Shown here: positions 48,783-60,666 of the stretch, in pieces | Layout of the letters: each line of letters starts with the position of its first letter | How positions within the stretch are numbered: the first letter of the stretch is position 1 | Assembly (NCBI GenBank): GCA_022496805.1 | Contig: CM040103.1 | Coordinates: 3,738,001 to 3,802,000 of the forward strand | Length of the DNA: 64,000 nt | Reading direction: 5' to 3' | Origin: Pohlia nutans | Lineage: Eukaryota > Streptophyta > Bryopsida > Bryales > Mniaceae | Notes under the pieces: model-generated | Told to the model about the DNA's origin: nothing | Database searches by the model: none | Seen by the model: the letters and a program-made list of their open reading frames with translations, nothing else | Made by a program: the position numbers and the translations under genes

Positions 48783-49503
48783 TAAGTATTGGTGCTCAAA
48801 AATGACAAAATATTTGCATGATATAGTTTGTCACGTGTAATGAATTGATACTTTTGTTCGCTATGGACCGAAGCCTACAAACCACAGGTCCGTGCCCTGG
48901 AGGTATGAATACCAAACAGGATTCTACAGTGGTCATTTTGGTACCAAATTCAAGCGTGGAAATTGCACTATATATTCACGCTAAAGAGACTGAAGCACTG
49001 AACCGGTGACATAACAATCCACTGGAAAGCGTGCACAAATCTCACCAAAAAATTAAGAAATTTACACTAGATGGGAACTTCTGTTCGGGGCATCGAGCCC
49101 CTAAGCATTGGTGACCAGTTGCGACCCACCGGCCAAAAAAGAGACTCCAGAACCTATCATCTGCCATAACCAGAAGAATCTGAAGTGGTGTGAAAGACGG
49201 ACGTGAATACTCCACTGCATGATCTAAACCCCGGCAGAAAGAAGAATAAACTAAACATAAAAATGCTAAAAAAAACCAAGCAAAAGAGCCTAGTGGTACC
49301 TGCAAGTAATTGACTACAGCTGTAGATAGTAGTATAGTGCGACCTACAGACTGAGCACCGTCTGTAGCAATACAATCACGCCAGCATCTTCCATGCAAGA
49401 TTCAGAATATTATTTCTTAACTCTACACATCCTCAAATTGCAGCTAATCAGAAGAGACTGTGGCCCAACTATTGAGAAGAGAGGTTTTAGAAAGGCTCCG
49501 TGA
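48783..49503. other. Downstream flank of the Per1-like gene
   Basis: Probably includes the 3' UTR of the minus-strand gene ending at 49504. The open frame at 49042-49398 shows no domain. Confidence 0.4.
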
Positions 49504-52500
49504 TTATTGAGTTTTCCTGGTCTCTTCTTGGAGGTCCAAAGGACCTTTCTTGACCAACGTTTCTGTTCTGTAGGTTGCGTCGTCCTTAATGAAGCTCCAC
49601 CACAGGTACGTGATGGGCAGAGTAGCAGCATGCCATATGGCATGCGCGTCGAATATCCCCCACAGAGGTGGAAAATCAAAGACTTCCAAGAGCATGGCAA
49701 AGGCGGCTCCAAATACTACAGTCCACAGTTTGAAACGAGCTGGGTGTCTCGTAAGGTAACCCCACGTTGCCCATATTAGAAGCTGGGCTACGCCGATCAC
49801 CACGCAGACAATCATATTCAAACCTGCATTTCCGTCGTCGTATCCACAAAAATGAGGACTAATCATGCATCAATGCAAAGAACTATATCATTCAGCTTAA
49901 AAGAATGGAAATGCAAGTCAAAAGCTTACCGTAGTCGAATTTATAAAGATTGAGGTACAAGATATGAGTGGAGATGAAGGCGATTATAGGAGCTGCCACC
50001 ATTACACGAGGCGCTTCTGCCCGTAGATTTCCAGTTCGAATAATGGCCAGCATCAAAGAGTAACCAATCAAAGCAATGGCTGATGAATAGTCCAGCATCT
50101 CAGTGAATGTCATATCTCTGGAATAAACAAACCACACCAAATCGTTATTCATCTGTGGCAGTAACGTAAACCTTAGTACACTAACAGAAACCGTCTAGCA
50201 CGTACCCTGACACCTCTCATCAGCAACTCTGGCAATAAACAACAGAATGTTGCAGACTAGTAAATTGAAAATTAGGCCTGCTAATATGTGGACAATATCT
50301 AGTGATTAAAACAAGCAAAAAAGATGGACACCATCTTCATCTCACAATTTCTTGGAGTACTACATTTTTCAGAGACGTTCTAACGTGTGCTCACCTCGAG
50401 TGAAAGACAGTGCTCCAAATCCAGCTATTCATGGAAAGTAAGCCATAAATGGTCCAAAGTCCCACATATTCGTAATAGGGACCCTTGGCACGAGAAGGAA
50501 GCTTGTAGTAAATGAGCACCAGAAACGAGGAGAACCCCTGGAAGTGGACCAGCAGGTTCAACACAGAGAACGCCACAGAAGCTGGCTCCTAAATTGCACA
50601 AACCACCATCACACAACAAATCGTCACTAATTGAAGGACACTTTCATTAGCACCTCTGCCACTCTAAAATGCTCCATCAAAATGCTCGATCAAATCCAGT
50701 AAAGGTAACAAAGAACCACCATATGCACTAGTAACTAAACCCTTTGCGTCTAAACCGCCCAATATGGCCATCTGCATCACTGAACTTTGCAACCGTGGCA
50801 TTTCCTCATTTTGCCTCGGTTTCCTGATTAAGATACATCACTTTAAAGCTCTTGTTCTATACTACAAGATCAACAGTGTCGATCCTGTCATATTGAAGTC
50901 CTCACAGAAACAGATGATTTGCAGCAAGGGGGTCAAATTTTCCTACACTACAGAAAATACACAGTGGACGCTTAGGGGCTAGAAACTAACAAGCAGTGAT
51001 CCCAAAACCACTTTATGACATATAGAACATTATGCGACCTCTCACATAAATGGTATCTACTTTTGCTACCCAGTGCATACAATATTTACGATACCTCTGT
51101 AACATCCGGCAATACCCTTGAAATATTAAGGTGATACCATGATGATATCCACGGATATCACCTCATGAAGTTGCTACATATTTATATCATGATGAGCATT
51201 CTCGCTACATTTCATTTTTTTTCATATTTTTTCTTTGTATGTTTAGCAGCTAAACATACAAAGATTTCTACCCAAAATTTGAAATCCAGCTAATTTTAGC
51301 CAGTTTTGAGATCACTGCTAACAAGAGGTTGTCAAAGTTGTGAAGCTGCACCTGTAGGCTGAAGATGCGCACGAATGGCCATTTTCCGTGATACTTGACC
51401 GGAGCCTCTGGACCAGCTTCGCGAGCAAGCTCCTCACGAAGCATGCACTGGTAGCGGCACTCACTAATGCAGTCCCATTTCTTCCACCGCAGGTACAACG
51501 GCTCCTCCAGGAACTTCTCGTGGGGCGAATTGATTGCCTTCTTGAGAAGAATGTTGCCCTCCAAATCAACGTTCACCGGGAAGTTGCAGCTGTTGTAACA
51601 CTGGCCATCTACACATCCAGTCTGTTCACAACCTCGTACACATGCCCTGCAACAGAGACCATTCATTCATTCATTCCCACTCTATTAGAAAAACAACAAC
51701 AACAATCTACCATGTCAACTCTCCTAATATGAGCCCCTCAAGTACGAACGTATGCTTCCTGAACCACCCCGAATATGAATACCGTATGTGAAGGTCAGAT
51801 TCGGACAGTATTGTGTCGAAATCTAATTTCCACATCATATTTTGAGAGGTCCACGTCACCATAAACCAATCACAAGACGACATGTGGCACTTTTGAACAA
51901 AGAATAATTAATTAATGTCGAAACTGACCGCGACGTAGGGTACATCAATTCGATCTACAAGCAACGGAAACCACATTGTCAAAATTTGACAACAACCCTA
52001 AAAAAAGCAAGAACCTACAAATACCATGATCCCATCACAGCGAAAAAAATTTTGAGCTAATTATCGACATGAAACTTGGGCTGGCTAACTGATACAAAGG
52101 ATTTTAGAAAGGAAAAAAAACAAGGAACAATAGACAGCTTTTCTACGATGTGTAGCCTCTTCAAACCTAGGTGTCACCCAGATATTGCCTAAGAAGCACA
52201 TGTGTATTACCCTGATATTACCTGGGGGGTGCACTGTACTAAACATGTACTAGTATACGTGAGTGCACAGGAGAAATATTAATTTGAATATTGCCGTATT
52301 CCATATACATACAATAGAGAGAAGAAAATATTGACGTATACATACATTAAACATATATATTTAGGATGGAACAGATCTGTATACAAAAGTTTTAAATATA
52401 TAATCCCTCGTATGAAGGGGGTTTTTAGAGGGGGTCATGACCGCACGTGATTTTCAAACATAGTGTAGAGTGCCCCCCCCCAGGATATTACGTAGAAAAG

Positions 52501-52723
52501 AGCAAGCAAGGAGCCTGGATTGCTCAAAAATGCTAAACTGTCTCCTGACAAAAAAAAACAACTTCAGGGGAATGTAAAAAACCCTAAAAAGATCAAGAAA
52601 GAAAATTGCAGACCTGTAACCGAGGCGCTCATCGCCATCGCTGGCGTGGCAGAAAAGCACCACCGAGGAGGAAGCCACGAGCACCACGAGCAGCAGCAGG
52701 AGGCTCTGTGCTCGCAACATCAT
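49504..52723 (-). CDS. Per1/PGAP3-like GPI-anchor lipid-remodelling protein
   Basis: Membrane protein of the ER/Golgi. In yeast and animals the family removes the sn-2 acyl chain of GPI anchors. Exons 52723-52614, 51646-51352, 50588-50395, 50117-49930 and 49823-49504 join in frame with GT/AG borders to 368 residues, close to the usual 340-350. An N-terminal signal peptide (LLLLLVVLVASSSVVLF) is followed by a lumenal Cys-rich part (ACVRGCEQTGC, YLRWKKWDCISECRYQCM) and VKYHGKWPF. Seven or so membrane segments follow, with MNSWIWSTVFHSRD, MLDYSSA, THILYLN and DAHAIWHA, containing the conserved His and Asp residues. Start chosen at the first of two Met codons heading the signal peptide; the frame is open upstream to 52879. 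Intron 2 (50589-51351) holds two MITEs. Confidence 0.95.
50746..50978. mobile_element. MITE G, copy 2, in Per1-like intron 2
   Basis: Homologous to the element in the psaE intron (CACTGAACTTTGCAA, TTGCCTCGGTTTCCTGAT, ATACTACAAGATCAACAGTG, GGACGCTTAGGGG). Its TTAA flanks have decayed and it carries a small extra block. Open frames here are chance. Confidence 0.7.
50994..51317. mobile_element. hAT-like MITE, copy 2, perfect 8-bp duplication
   Basis: Flanked by CTAACAAG at 50986-50993 and 51318-51325. Starts CAGTGATCCCAAAACCAC and ends GTTTTGAGATCACTG. Both ends match 36940-37736 in inverted order. It contains a compact palindrome CTTTGTATGTTTAG/CTAAACATACAAAG at 51233-51263. It ends 34 bases from the exon 2 donor. 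Confidence 0.8.
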
Positions 52724-53383
52724 CGAACCTTTCGCAGTAGTAGCCCTAGAAAGAAGATGAGGAAGACGAGGGAATGAGCCTGCGCAGTTGCAACATGAAA
52801 AAATCGAGTAATCCAAAGTGCAAAGAGCAGAGTGACGATCTGCGAGCAAGCCTGCTCGATCGATGGAAACCCTAAACACTACTACTGCCCCTGCCTGCAG
52901 GAACGATGAACCTCCCCCCTCCCCGGACTCCCGATAGTCAAGAAAACGAAGGCCCCGCGCAAAGACCTAAAACGGAACCTTTGGCCCCTCTTTCTACCCC
53001 CTCGGCTCGCCCCAGCTACTTCATGTGCAGCAGTTATTGTATGTTTGTGTAATAACTCCCCCTTTAACCCCTTTAACGTCCCGATTCAACACTGGTTTCA
53101 AAGATTCCTTATAAAATGTTCAATGAAAAACGAGGGATTTTTTCAAAATCCCCGGTGGTCTTGAATGAAAGAAGACAAAAGTGCCCCCTATTTTTGTCCG
53201 GTTTAGGGCCCACCTTAAAAACAACCCCCTCCGTCCAAGGATAAATTATAGCCGTAGGCTCTAAATTTGCAAAAACAATTGCCAAAAAAACACCAAAGGT
53301 GCTCAAAATGAAAATTTCATAAAAAGGAGGGGTGAATGAATAGTGCCCCGCATTCAAGACCACCGGGGGATTTAGAGACGGGG
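52724..53383. other. Upstream flank of the Per1-like gene
   Basis: Contains its 5' UTR and promoter region; CT/GA-rich at 52900-53000. A TTAACCCCTTTAACGTCCC at 53064 resembles a TTAA-element left end, with no right end found. Confidence 0.4.
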
Positions 53384-53554
53384 AAAAACAAGTTGCTACG
53401 CTACAAGGAGCTCTGACCGAAATAGCATGGATGAAGGATGAAAAACAAGCAGCTACGCTACGAGGAGCTCTGACCGAAATAGCATCGATGAAGGATGAAA
53501 AACAAGCAGTCACGCTACGAAGAGCTCTGACCGAAATAGCATGGGTGAAGGATG
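53384..53554 (+). repeat. 57-bp tandem repeat, three units
   Basis: Units at 53384-53440, 53441-53497 and 53498-53554 start AAAAACAAG and end GATGAAGGATG, about 90 percent alike. 57 is a multiple of three, so a minus-strand frame stays open with a 19-residue repeat, but nothing else supports a gene. Confidence 0.85.
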
Positions 53555-54980
53555 AAAATGCATTTTAGAGGAATCATGGACGGAATATATTTGCTACAGT
53601 TGTATTTAGCCCAAGAGAATGGGTGTCCTTGCAATGCCTCTTCCCTACGATCAAAGCCAACAAAAATGGAGTTGATGTACAAAGCTAGGTTGTGAGGGCC
53701 GCTTCATGCTATGGCCATTCAAGTTGGGAGGCCGTGGGATTGAGTGACCAAACTTTGTTGAGAGTTCAAAGAAATGGGCTGAAAATAGGTAATAAATATG
53801 GTTTTGATTTTTTATTGAAAAAATGGACGGCTTCTCGACCATAGTTTGGGTTTCCATTTCTGTCCAACCCAAGTTTCCTTTGAGAGCATGTCGCCTTGAT
53901 CAAAAAGTGTTGCCATGTAGGCATTTTGGAGGGCAACGGCCTTGTCTCTAGTGAGAAGGATCGAGAGGCCAAATTCTTGATTTCTTGCAATTTGATTAGT
54001 GGAAATCGACATCCTCTTGATCTTTGGCTATGTATGAAGCAACCCTAAATGTCAATGTGAAGATTGTTCTCTGTACTGTTGGATTCATCATATTTTTTAT
54101 TAATATTTTTTAATTAATTTTGCAAGATTTTTTCTCGGAATTCAATTAAAAATCACAAATTGATACAAAAAATTAATTACAAATATTGTAATGAAATTGA
54201 AATAGCATGCACTACGAGATTGTATGGTTTCTATTATTTGATTCTACTTATCTTGGAAAATCATGTTCAAAGTCTCACTTTTTGAACTAAGAATGAAACT
54301 TGATATAAACCAATTGTGTTGTTTTTCAAAAAATCACAATATCTTATTTTGGAAGATCCATACAATACAAATGATAGTCAACTAGAACAATCGGCCCACC
54401 TAAAATACTAGCCTCCTCTTTCCACGGGTTAAACTTCCAAAGTGAATCCCCCAAAACTAATTTGGAACTATAGGCCTCAATTTGAAAAAAAATGAAAAAA
54501 ATTGCTAGGGTGTCTAAAATGGAAATTTCATAAAAATTGGGCATGGAATGAATAATGGTTGCATTAACTTCAAAGGGGTTTTGTGTTGGGTTCATATTAG
54601 AGGTGTTAGAGTTTGTGACTTCTATCCCGCAAATGAAGGCAATTTGAGAATGAAATATTGTAAAAATAAAGATTGCCATACACAATAGATCGAGTACTAT
54701 CAACCAAAATTGAATTGGCAATCGTAAATTAAACAAGAGTGCATAACATACATACTTTCAAATTTATAGCATGGGAGATAGCTCGATTTATCTGTGTAAA
54801 TGTTTTTATGTTTTTTCACACGGCAAAAAACCCTAGATTGGCGTTTTTTGCCATGTTTCATATAACTAGGATTTGTGGGTTTAGATGAAGATTTATATGA
54901 AGCACTAAATGGATGAGAACTCCGTAAACTCAATATAGACTATATATACTAATGTAGTTTGCAAAATACATCCATTTGAA
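53555..54980. other. Intergenic with dispersed repeat traces
   Basis: A block at about 54505-54590 resembles 53280-53360 (GGAAATTTCATAAAAA with GAATGAATA). Minus-strand frames in the two regions look similar only because the DNA is repeated. No gene is recognised. Confidence 0.4.
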
Positions 54981-55396
54981 GCGCCTTGAACACGCAATTC
55001 GCTATTTACGCACTTGGCCATATAATCATGCACTTGGCCCTTGGGCGCAATAAAAAATTTGTCTAAAAAATTCTCTAAAAAATTTCAATGTTTGTCTTTC
55101 TACAATCACTTACATTGTAAACAAACAATTCTTTTATTTATTTTTTATCCGTATCTTTATCTTTTCTTTTACCTTTTCTTTTATCTTTTCTTTTATCTTG
55201 TTTTCTTTCGTGTCTTCTTTCTTGTCTCCATCTTGTTTTCCTTCTTGTCTTCTTTCTTGTCTCCATCTTGTTTTCTTTCTTGTCTTCTTCTTTTTCTTCT
55301 ATATTTCTTCATTTCTTACTTTTCATTTTTTTTCCTTCTTGTGACAGCCGCAAGTCCTACACTCACAACAAAGAAAAAAAAAAAAAAAAAAAAAAA

Positions 55397-55427
<31 letters not shown>

Positions 55428-56100
55428 CCGGTTATCTTCTTCTTTGTATAGGGTTCAGCCATTGTGGTGCTGAACCCTAAAATAAATTTTAAAAAATTGA
55501 TTTTTTTTAGGGTTCAGCCGCCGGCTGAACCCTAACCGGCGGCCAAAAAAAAAAAAAATTTTTTTTTTTAATTTTTTTTCGGCCGTTTCGGCTTCTCCCT
55601 CCCCTCTTCCCTCTTTCTCTCATTTTCCTCTCCCTCTCCCTCTATTTCTCCCTCTCCCTCTCTTTCTCCCTCTCCCTCTCTTTATTTTTTATTTTTTTAT
55701 TTTATTTTTTTCGGCTGTGCCAGCGTTTAGGGTTCAGCCAGAGGCTGAGCCCTAAAAATATATATATATATACATTTTTTTTTTTTTAGGGCTCAGCGCC
55801 ACAATGGCTGAACCCTAAACAAAGAAGAAGAAAAAGAAGAAGACAAGAAGGAAGACAAGAAGGAAAACAAGAAGGAAAACAAGATGGAGACAAAAAAGAA
55901 AACAAGATAAAAGAAAAGATAAAAGATAAGGATAAAAATTTAATAAAAGAATTGTTTGTTTACAATGTAAGTGATTGTAGAAAGACAAAAATTAAAAAAA
56001 ATTAGAGAATTTTTTAAACAAATTTTTTTAAGCCAAATTTGCTCATGAAATGAGCGCACTTGGCCAAGTGCATAAATTGGGAATTGCGTGTTCTTGGCAC
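54981..56100. mobile_element. Large foldback element with nested hairpins
   Basis: Arms 54981-55330 and 55805-56100 are inverted. The left end has GAACACGCAATTC and the right end has GAATTGCGTGTTC; both arms share CTTTCTACAATCACTTACATTGTAAACAAAC and its complement, in pieces. The centre has an A-run/T-run pair (55372-55427) and several AGGGTTCAGCC/GGCTGAACCCT hairpins. Pyrimidine-rich frames here are low-complexity, not genes. Confidence 0.75.
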
Positions 56101-56349
56101 TTGATGCCACATCATGTCACGTAGACTCAAATTCCACGGCTAGAGCTGCTACTTTTGCATGCAATTGTTGGTTTCATAATATAATTCTAAAATGTAATTT
56201 TACAATTCAAAAATGTAATGCATAATTTTCTCTTCTTTTATTGATATATTTTGCTTTTTAAAAGTTTGCTAAAAAAAATTAAATCAAACATTGAATTATA
56301 GATGTGTAAATGATCAATTTTTCCATATCAGCACTTGGAGGTCACTCTC

Positions 56350-56886
56350 TTCACCTTTGACCGCCCAACCATGCATCTTTTGTATGATGTACAAGTTTCT
56401 ATCATGTACTTTTTGCACTGTGGATTTTTTATTGAGACTTTTATGGGAAGTTAGCTTTATCTATGTGTAATCAAATTAAAAAGGGGATGATTTCATGTTG
56501 TAGTGTTCCACTCATAATTTGGAAGAATTTAGTCTAAAGTACTCTTACAAAAGTCAATCACTAAATTTAAGCAACCAAAATATTTCCAAAAAATCACTAT
56601 ACTTAGAGCTCGACTTAGAGTATCACATTTCAACCCATCACAACAAATTTCATTTTTAGATTGTCAATATCCCATTTGTAATCGAATTAAAAAATCATTT
56701 TAAATTTTAAGTTTCAAATTTTATTAAAAAAAATATTGTTAATAGCAATTGCGTATGGATAGAATTTACAATTCATAATGTACAACTTCTATTCATTCAT
56801 CAAGTTGAAAATATCCCTCCTAATTGCATTTTATACCACATCCTTGAAAAAGTGCCAAATTTGGAGAGGATGAGAAAGTTTAGGGG
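56350..56886 (+). mobile_element. TTAA-family MITE A, copy 6
   Basis: Begins near GACCGCCCAACCATGCAT and ends GAGAAAGTTTAGGGG followed by TTAA (56887-56890). The interior matches the other A copies. The left terminus is decayed. Confidence 0.7.
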
Positions 56887-56890
56887 TTAA

Positions 56891-58337
56891 ATGCCCAAAT
56901 GAAAAATAAAATCTCTCTTTTAATGCTCACAGTTAATCACAGTAAATTTCAAACATATGGATCTCATTAAATTTGAATAAAAGCTCTCAGTGTACCAATG
57001 GAAAAAAAACAAAAAATTAAAAAATCGTTCTATGACAGTAATTGGTGTAAATTTTTACAATACTTTTTTCTTAAAATATATTTAATAATGAAATTTAAAG
57101 ATTCTTTTTAATTTCATGCATTGAGGAAAATCACCTCAATATTTAATATCATAAGTTTATATATATATGTATATAATTCAATACTGTATTAAAAATCTAT
57201 TAATATATCAAATGTCTCTTTCTAGATGGTGTGAAATTTTCTAGATTCAATAGGTCTTTAACTGTAGAAGCGTTTAACTCCTAAATGTCACAGCGTTCAG
57301 AAATTGAATGACTAACAGATTCAAACCCTTCTCACGTTCTCATCAATGCTTGGATGAAAGTCATCCAAATTTTTGAAGATTCTTCACCAAGTTTTTGTCT
57401 TATTAACGGTTGGATTTAGTCATACTTGATTACATTTCTTCTAAAATTACAAATGTAGAAGTATGTCAAATCATTGATCAAGCCAAAATCCTCGTGGATG
57501 ATGATTTTGACTAGGAGCTACAAAGTATATTGTGTTTTTATAATCAAATATTTTGAGAGCATCCAAAAAACTATGCATCACTATATCTTGTAGTGATTTA
57601 GTAATTTAAGATAAATACAAGATATAGTGGTGCATAGTTTTTTTTTCTATTAATTATAGTAATTAGAAATTTATTCTAGAATTTTTAATAAAATTACAAA
57701 CTTTTTATAAAATTAAAATTAAAATAATTTAACAATTAATCTTAAAATGCTAAATTATTCTAAAATTAGGGTAGGGATGTTAAAGCAAAACAAACAAAGT
57801 AAAAAAATAAAAAAATAAAGTGAAACACATAAAGTTGAAAAGGAAATTAAAAATTAAAAATTTGAAGAGTTGTGAGTTGCTGCTTGTGAATGGCACAACT
57901 AATCCTCTTTCACGCATTTAAGGCGAATCTTGCAACTAGCAAGCAACAATTGCTGACAAGCAGTGTGCTCATTGTTGTGTTTCCTAGAGAAATAAAAGTT
58001 TTTTTGTTTGTTTTGTGTAATCTCGTGTGCATTCTTGCTTTCTGTGACAATACTTGTATGATTTGCTTAAGTTTCTGATTTTGTTGTGAATTATAGGGCT
58101 ATAAGTGACGGGTCGAGAAGAGACGGAGCGTTGGTATTGTGAGAAAGCAGAGTTTTACTGTGACTTTTTTTGAGTGAGAGAGCGAGGGTGAGAAAGAGGG
58201 GCCTATTGCATGTGTGAAAATTGTTGTGTATTTAGGAAGTGAAGGCCTTGAAGTTGGAAGAAATTGCAACGAGTGTTGGGTTGCTGTCAGGAATGACAAC
58301 CAAGGCATGCGAGGTTGTGAGAAATGTTGCGATGTCA
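56891..58337. other. Intergenic with one hairpin
   Basis: AT-rich. Apart from the hairpin at 57565-57643 no gene or RNA is recognised. Confidence 0.4.
57565..57643. ncRNA. miRNA-like hairpin candidate
   Basis: AAAAAACTATGCATCACTAT at the left pairs with ATAGTGGTGCATAGTTTTTT at the right over about 28 bases. One U-G wobble breaks otherwise full pairing, and the loop is about 25 bases. Same geometry as 9785-9875. Could equally be a tiny foldback transposon. Confidence 0.35.
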
Positions 58338-60666
58338 CACTACAAGGAAATGGGTGTCGAATTGACCAGATGTTGACAGCAAAATGTCCAGAGTGACAAG
58401 ATCGGGTTTTCTGATCTGAATTCTGTCATTTTTTCTTCCGGCTGCGGGTTTTGTCAGGTTTTTGTCAACTTGTGAGGTAACTTTACAGCGTGGACTCGGT
58501 AACAGCCGTATTTGACGTTGTTGTCAACTTTTTGTCAATTTTGAGACAACTTTACAGCGTGGACTCGGTAATTCTGCTGTTATTGAAGAATTTTTTTATT
58601 TCTCTTTTACGAATTTTCCTGCACTCCTGCCCCTTTTTCTGTTCGAGTAAATTTCATTCCTTTTTCTTACCGGCGTCAACTTATCTGATTCAGAATATGA
58701 CACGTGTCATATTTGCATGTGCAGCTGTTTATAGGTGCAAAGTTGCAGCCAATGCGTGATTCCTGGAGCAAGCGGTGTCAGGTTCATATCTACATAGCTT
58801 CGAGTAAAACTTTCTGAGTTATCCTTTCAGCCTGAATTTGTCCTACTGTAGGGTAATATCCATTTATTTATTTATTTATTTTTTCATTTTCTTTTGGATA
58901 ATTTTTCCCAGTGCTTACTGTCTCATATCTATATACTAAAAGAATTTTTTACACTAATATTGACATCGTTATTGTATAGTTTGAAGTATCAAATATCAGC
59001 ACTTTCAAACATATTCACATACATTACAGGTACACACACATTACAAAATTTACTTCAATGCATACGAGAAAAAAACTTGTTGTACAAACAAATAGGGCTA
59101 CAGTTTATGGTTTAACATTCAAAAACACTCCAATACAGTGTACAAACTATATGAAAAGATTCAAATGCGTTGCCTCTGCGGCATGTACCATCCACTTTGT
59201 TCTACAACATAAATTGTACAAGTTCCTTTGCTGCGTCAGTTCTGCAAAAAAGGTAGAACAAGAAATTCAAGGTATAGCAATACTTCATAATTTCTGTAAG
59301 CCATGAACGGACCACAATAAATTGTATTCTTCTAAACTTTATACTGCCATTGAATAAATGAAGTGTTATGGTTCTCTTGCCTGCAAAATAGAACACTTAT
59401 TCTCCATGTACACTTCTTCGGTTTGCAGATGATTTTTGTGAAACGCAACATCTTAAACAATTCCCTCCCGTACCTTGCAATGCCATTGTACTGCTTCACC
59501 TTCACTATTCGGTTTCCTTCATGTACAAAAGAGTTCTGGATTAGTACACCTTAGTTACTTCTTCAAAAATTAAAACACTACTCACATGTTCAGTTCATGT
59601 GGTACCTACAGTATTGCTTTGTTCATCTGAAGCAACGCTCTTCTGCTATACGTCAATTTCCGTGAGCCTTAACATTACACCCGTACTCTGATTGCAAGTT
59701 TATAACTAGTCCACATTGAGTACAATTTCCAAAGATTTCTTGCTATGCGTTCACTTTGATTTCACCTATCATATCTAATTTTTTTAAACATTTCGACACA
59801 TGGTCTTGCAGTTCTTGACATACCTAATTCCATATCAAGCATTCTTTAAACACTGTCCCGTTTTTACACTGCACATCCTCGTAATCACCACCTCATGCAT
59901 ATCGACTTTGAGAATAAAATATCAAAACTGTGGAACTTATTGTTGCTCTAATACATCTTATCCCCTAAAAGACCAAGCACCCTAACTATAACATGTCACT
60001 GTTTGGGTATGTTCCCATGGCGTCAATTTTTATTTTTATTTTTCAAAATGAAGCATGTGAATTTGGTATATAAATACAAAAATGGGAATATAATTTTTTT
60101 TCCTAAATTCAAATTTTTAAGTGTAAGTTATGGAGCAAAATTGGTTTTTTTGGGGGAGATGGGCAGTGCGGGTAGGGCTCAAAAAAAACCTCAGAAATTA
60201 TTATTTTTGCACTGTACATGTAGGATCTTCTTATAGATTACCAGGACATTGCCTGCTAAAATTTGCATACAATTTGAACGTAGACATTGCTAGATTATAG
60301 CGTTTGAAGTGAAAAGATGATATTGTCCTGTTTTTGGATATTTTTTAACTGTCTTTGAGGACACAGGAGAAAGTGTTAAATTGGTTAAAAATTTTATTAC
60401 ATTTCATTTAAATGTTTAATTTCATGTTTTCTATTAAGAGTAAAAATATTAATCACAAGAACGCGAATACAAATTGGTTAACCATGGACCTGAACATCGG
60501 AAAAAAAACACGGTTTTAGGGGTCAAGAGCACCTCACCTCTTCAACTTCTGTACGCTCTGAATTTGTAGATGACAAATCAGATGACGAATCTGCATACTG
60601 AACCGACTCTGCGCTCGAGCTGGTAGCCTCGTCACTGTGAATGTATTCACCTACTCCATATCTACG

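Noticed and set aside
51388..51732. Plus-strand 114-codon frame
   Set aside because: Antisense to exon 2 of the Per1-like gene.
54344..54736. Minus-strand frame similar to that at 53109-53513
   Set aside because: The similarity comes from a dispersed non-coding repeat. No family pattern and no splice model.
55041..55451. Open frame of 136 codons rich in Phe, Leu and Ser
   Set aside because: It is translated pyrimidine-rich arm and poly-A/poly-T sequence of a foldback element, with no real domain.
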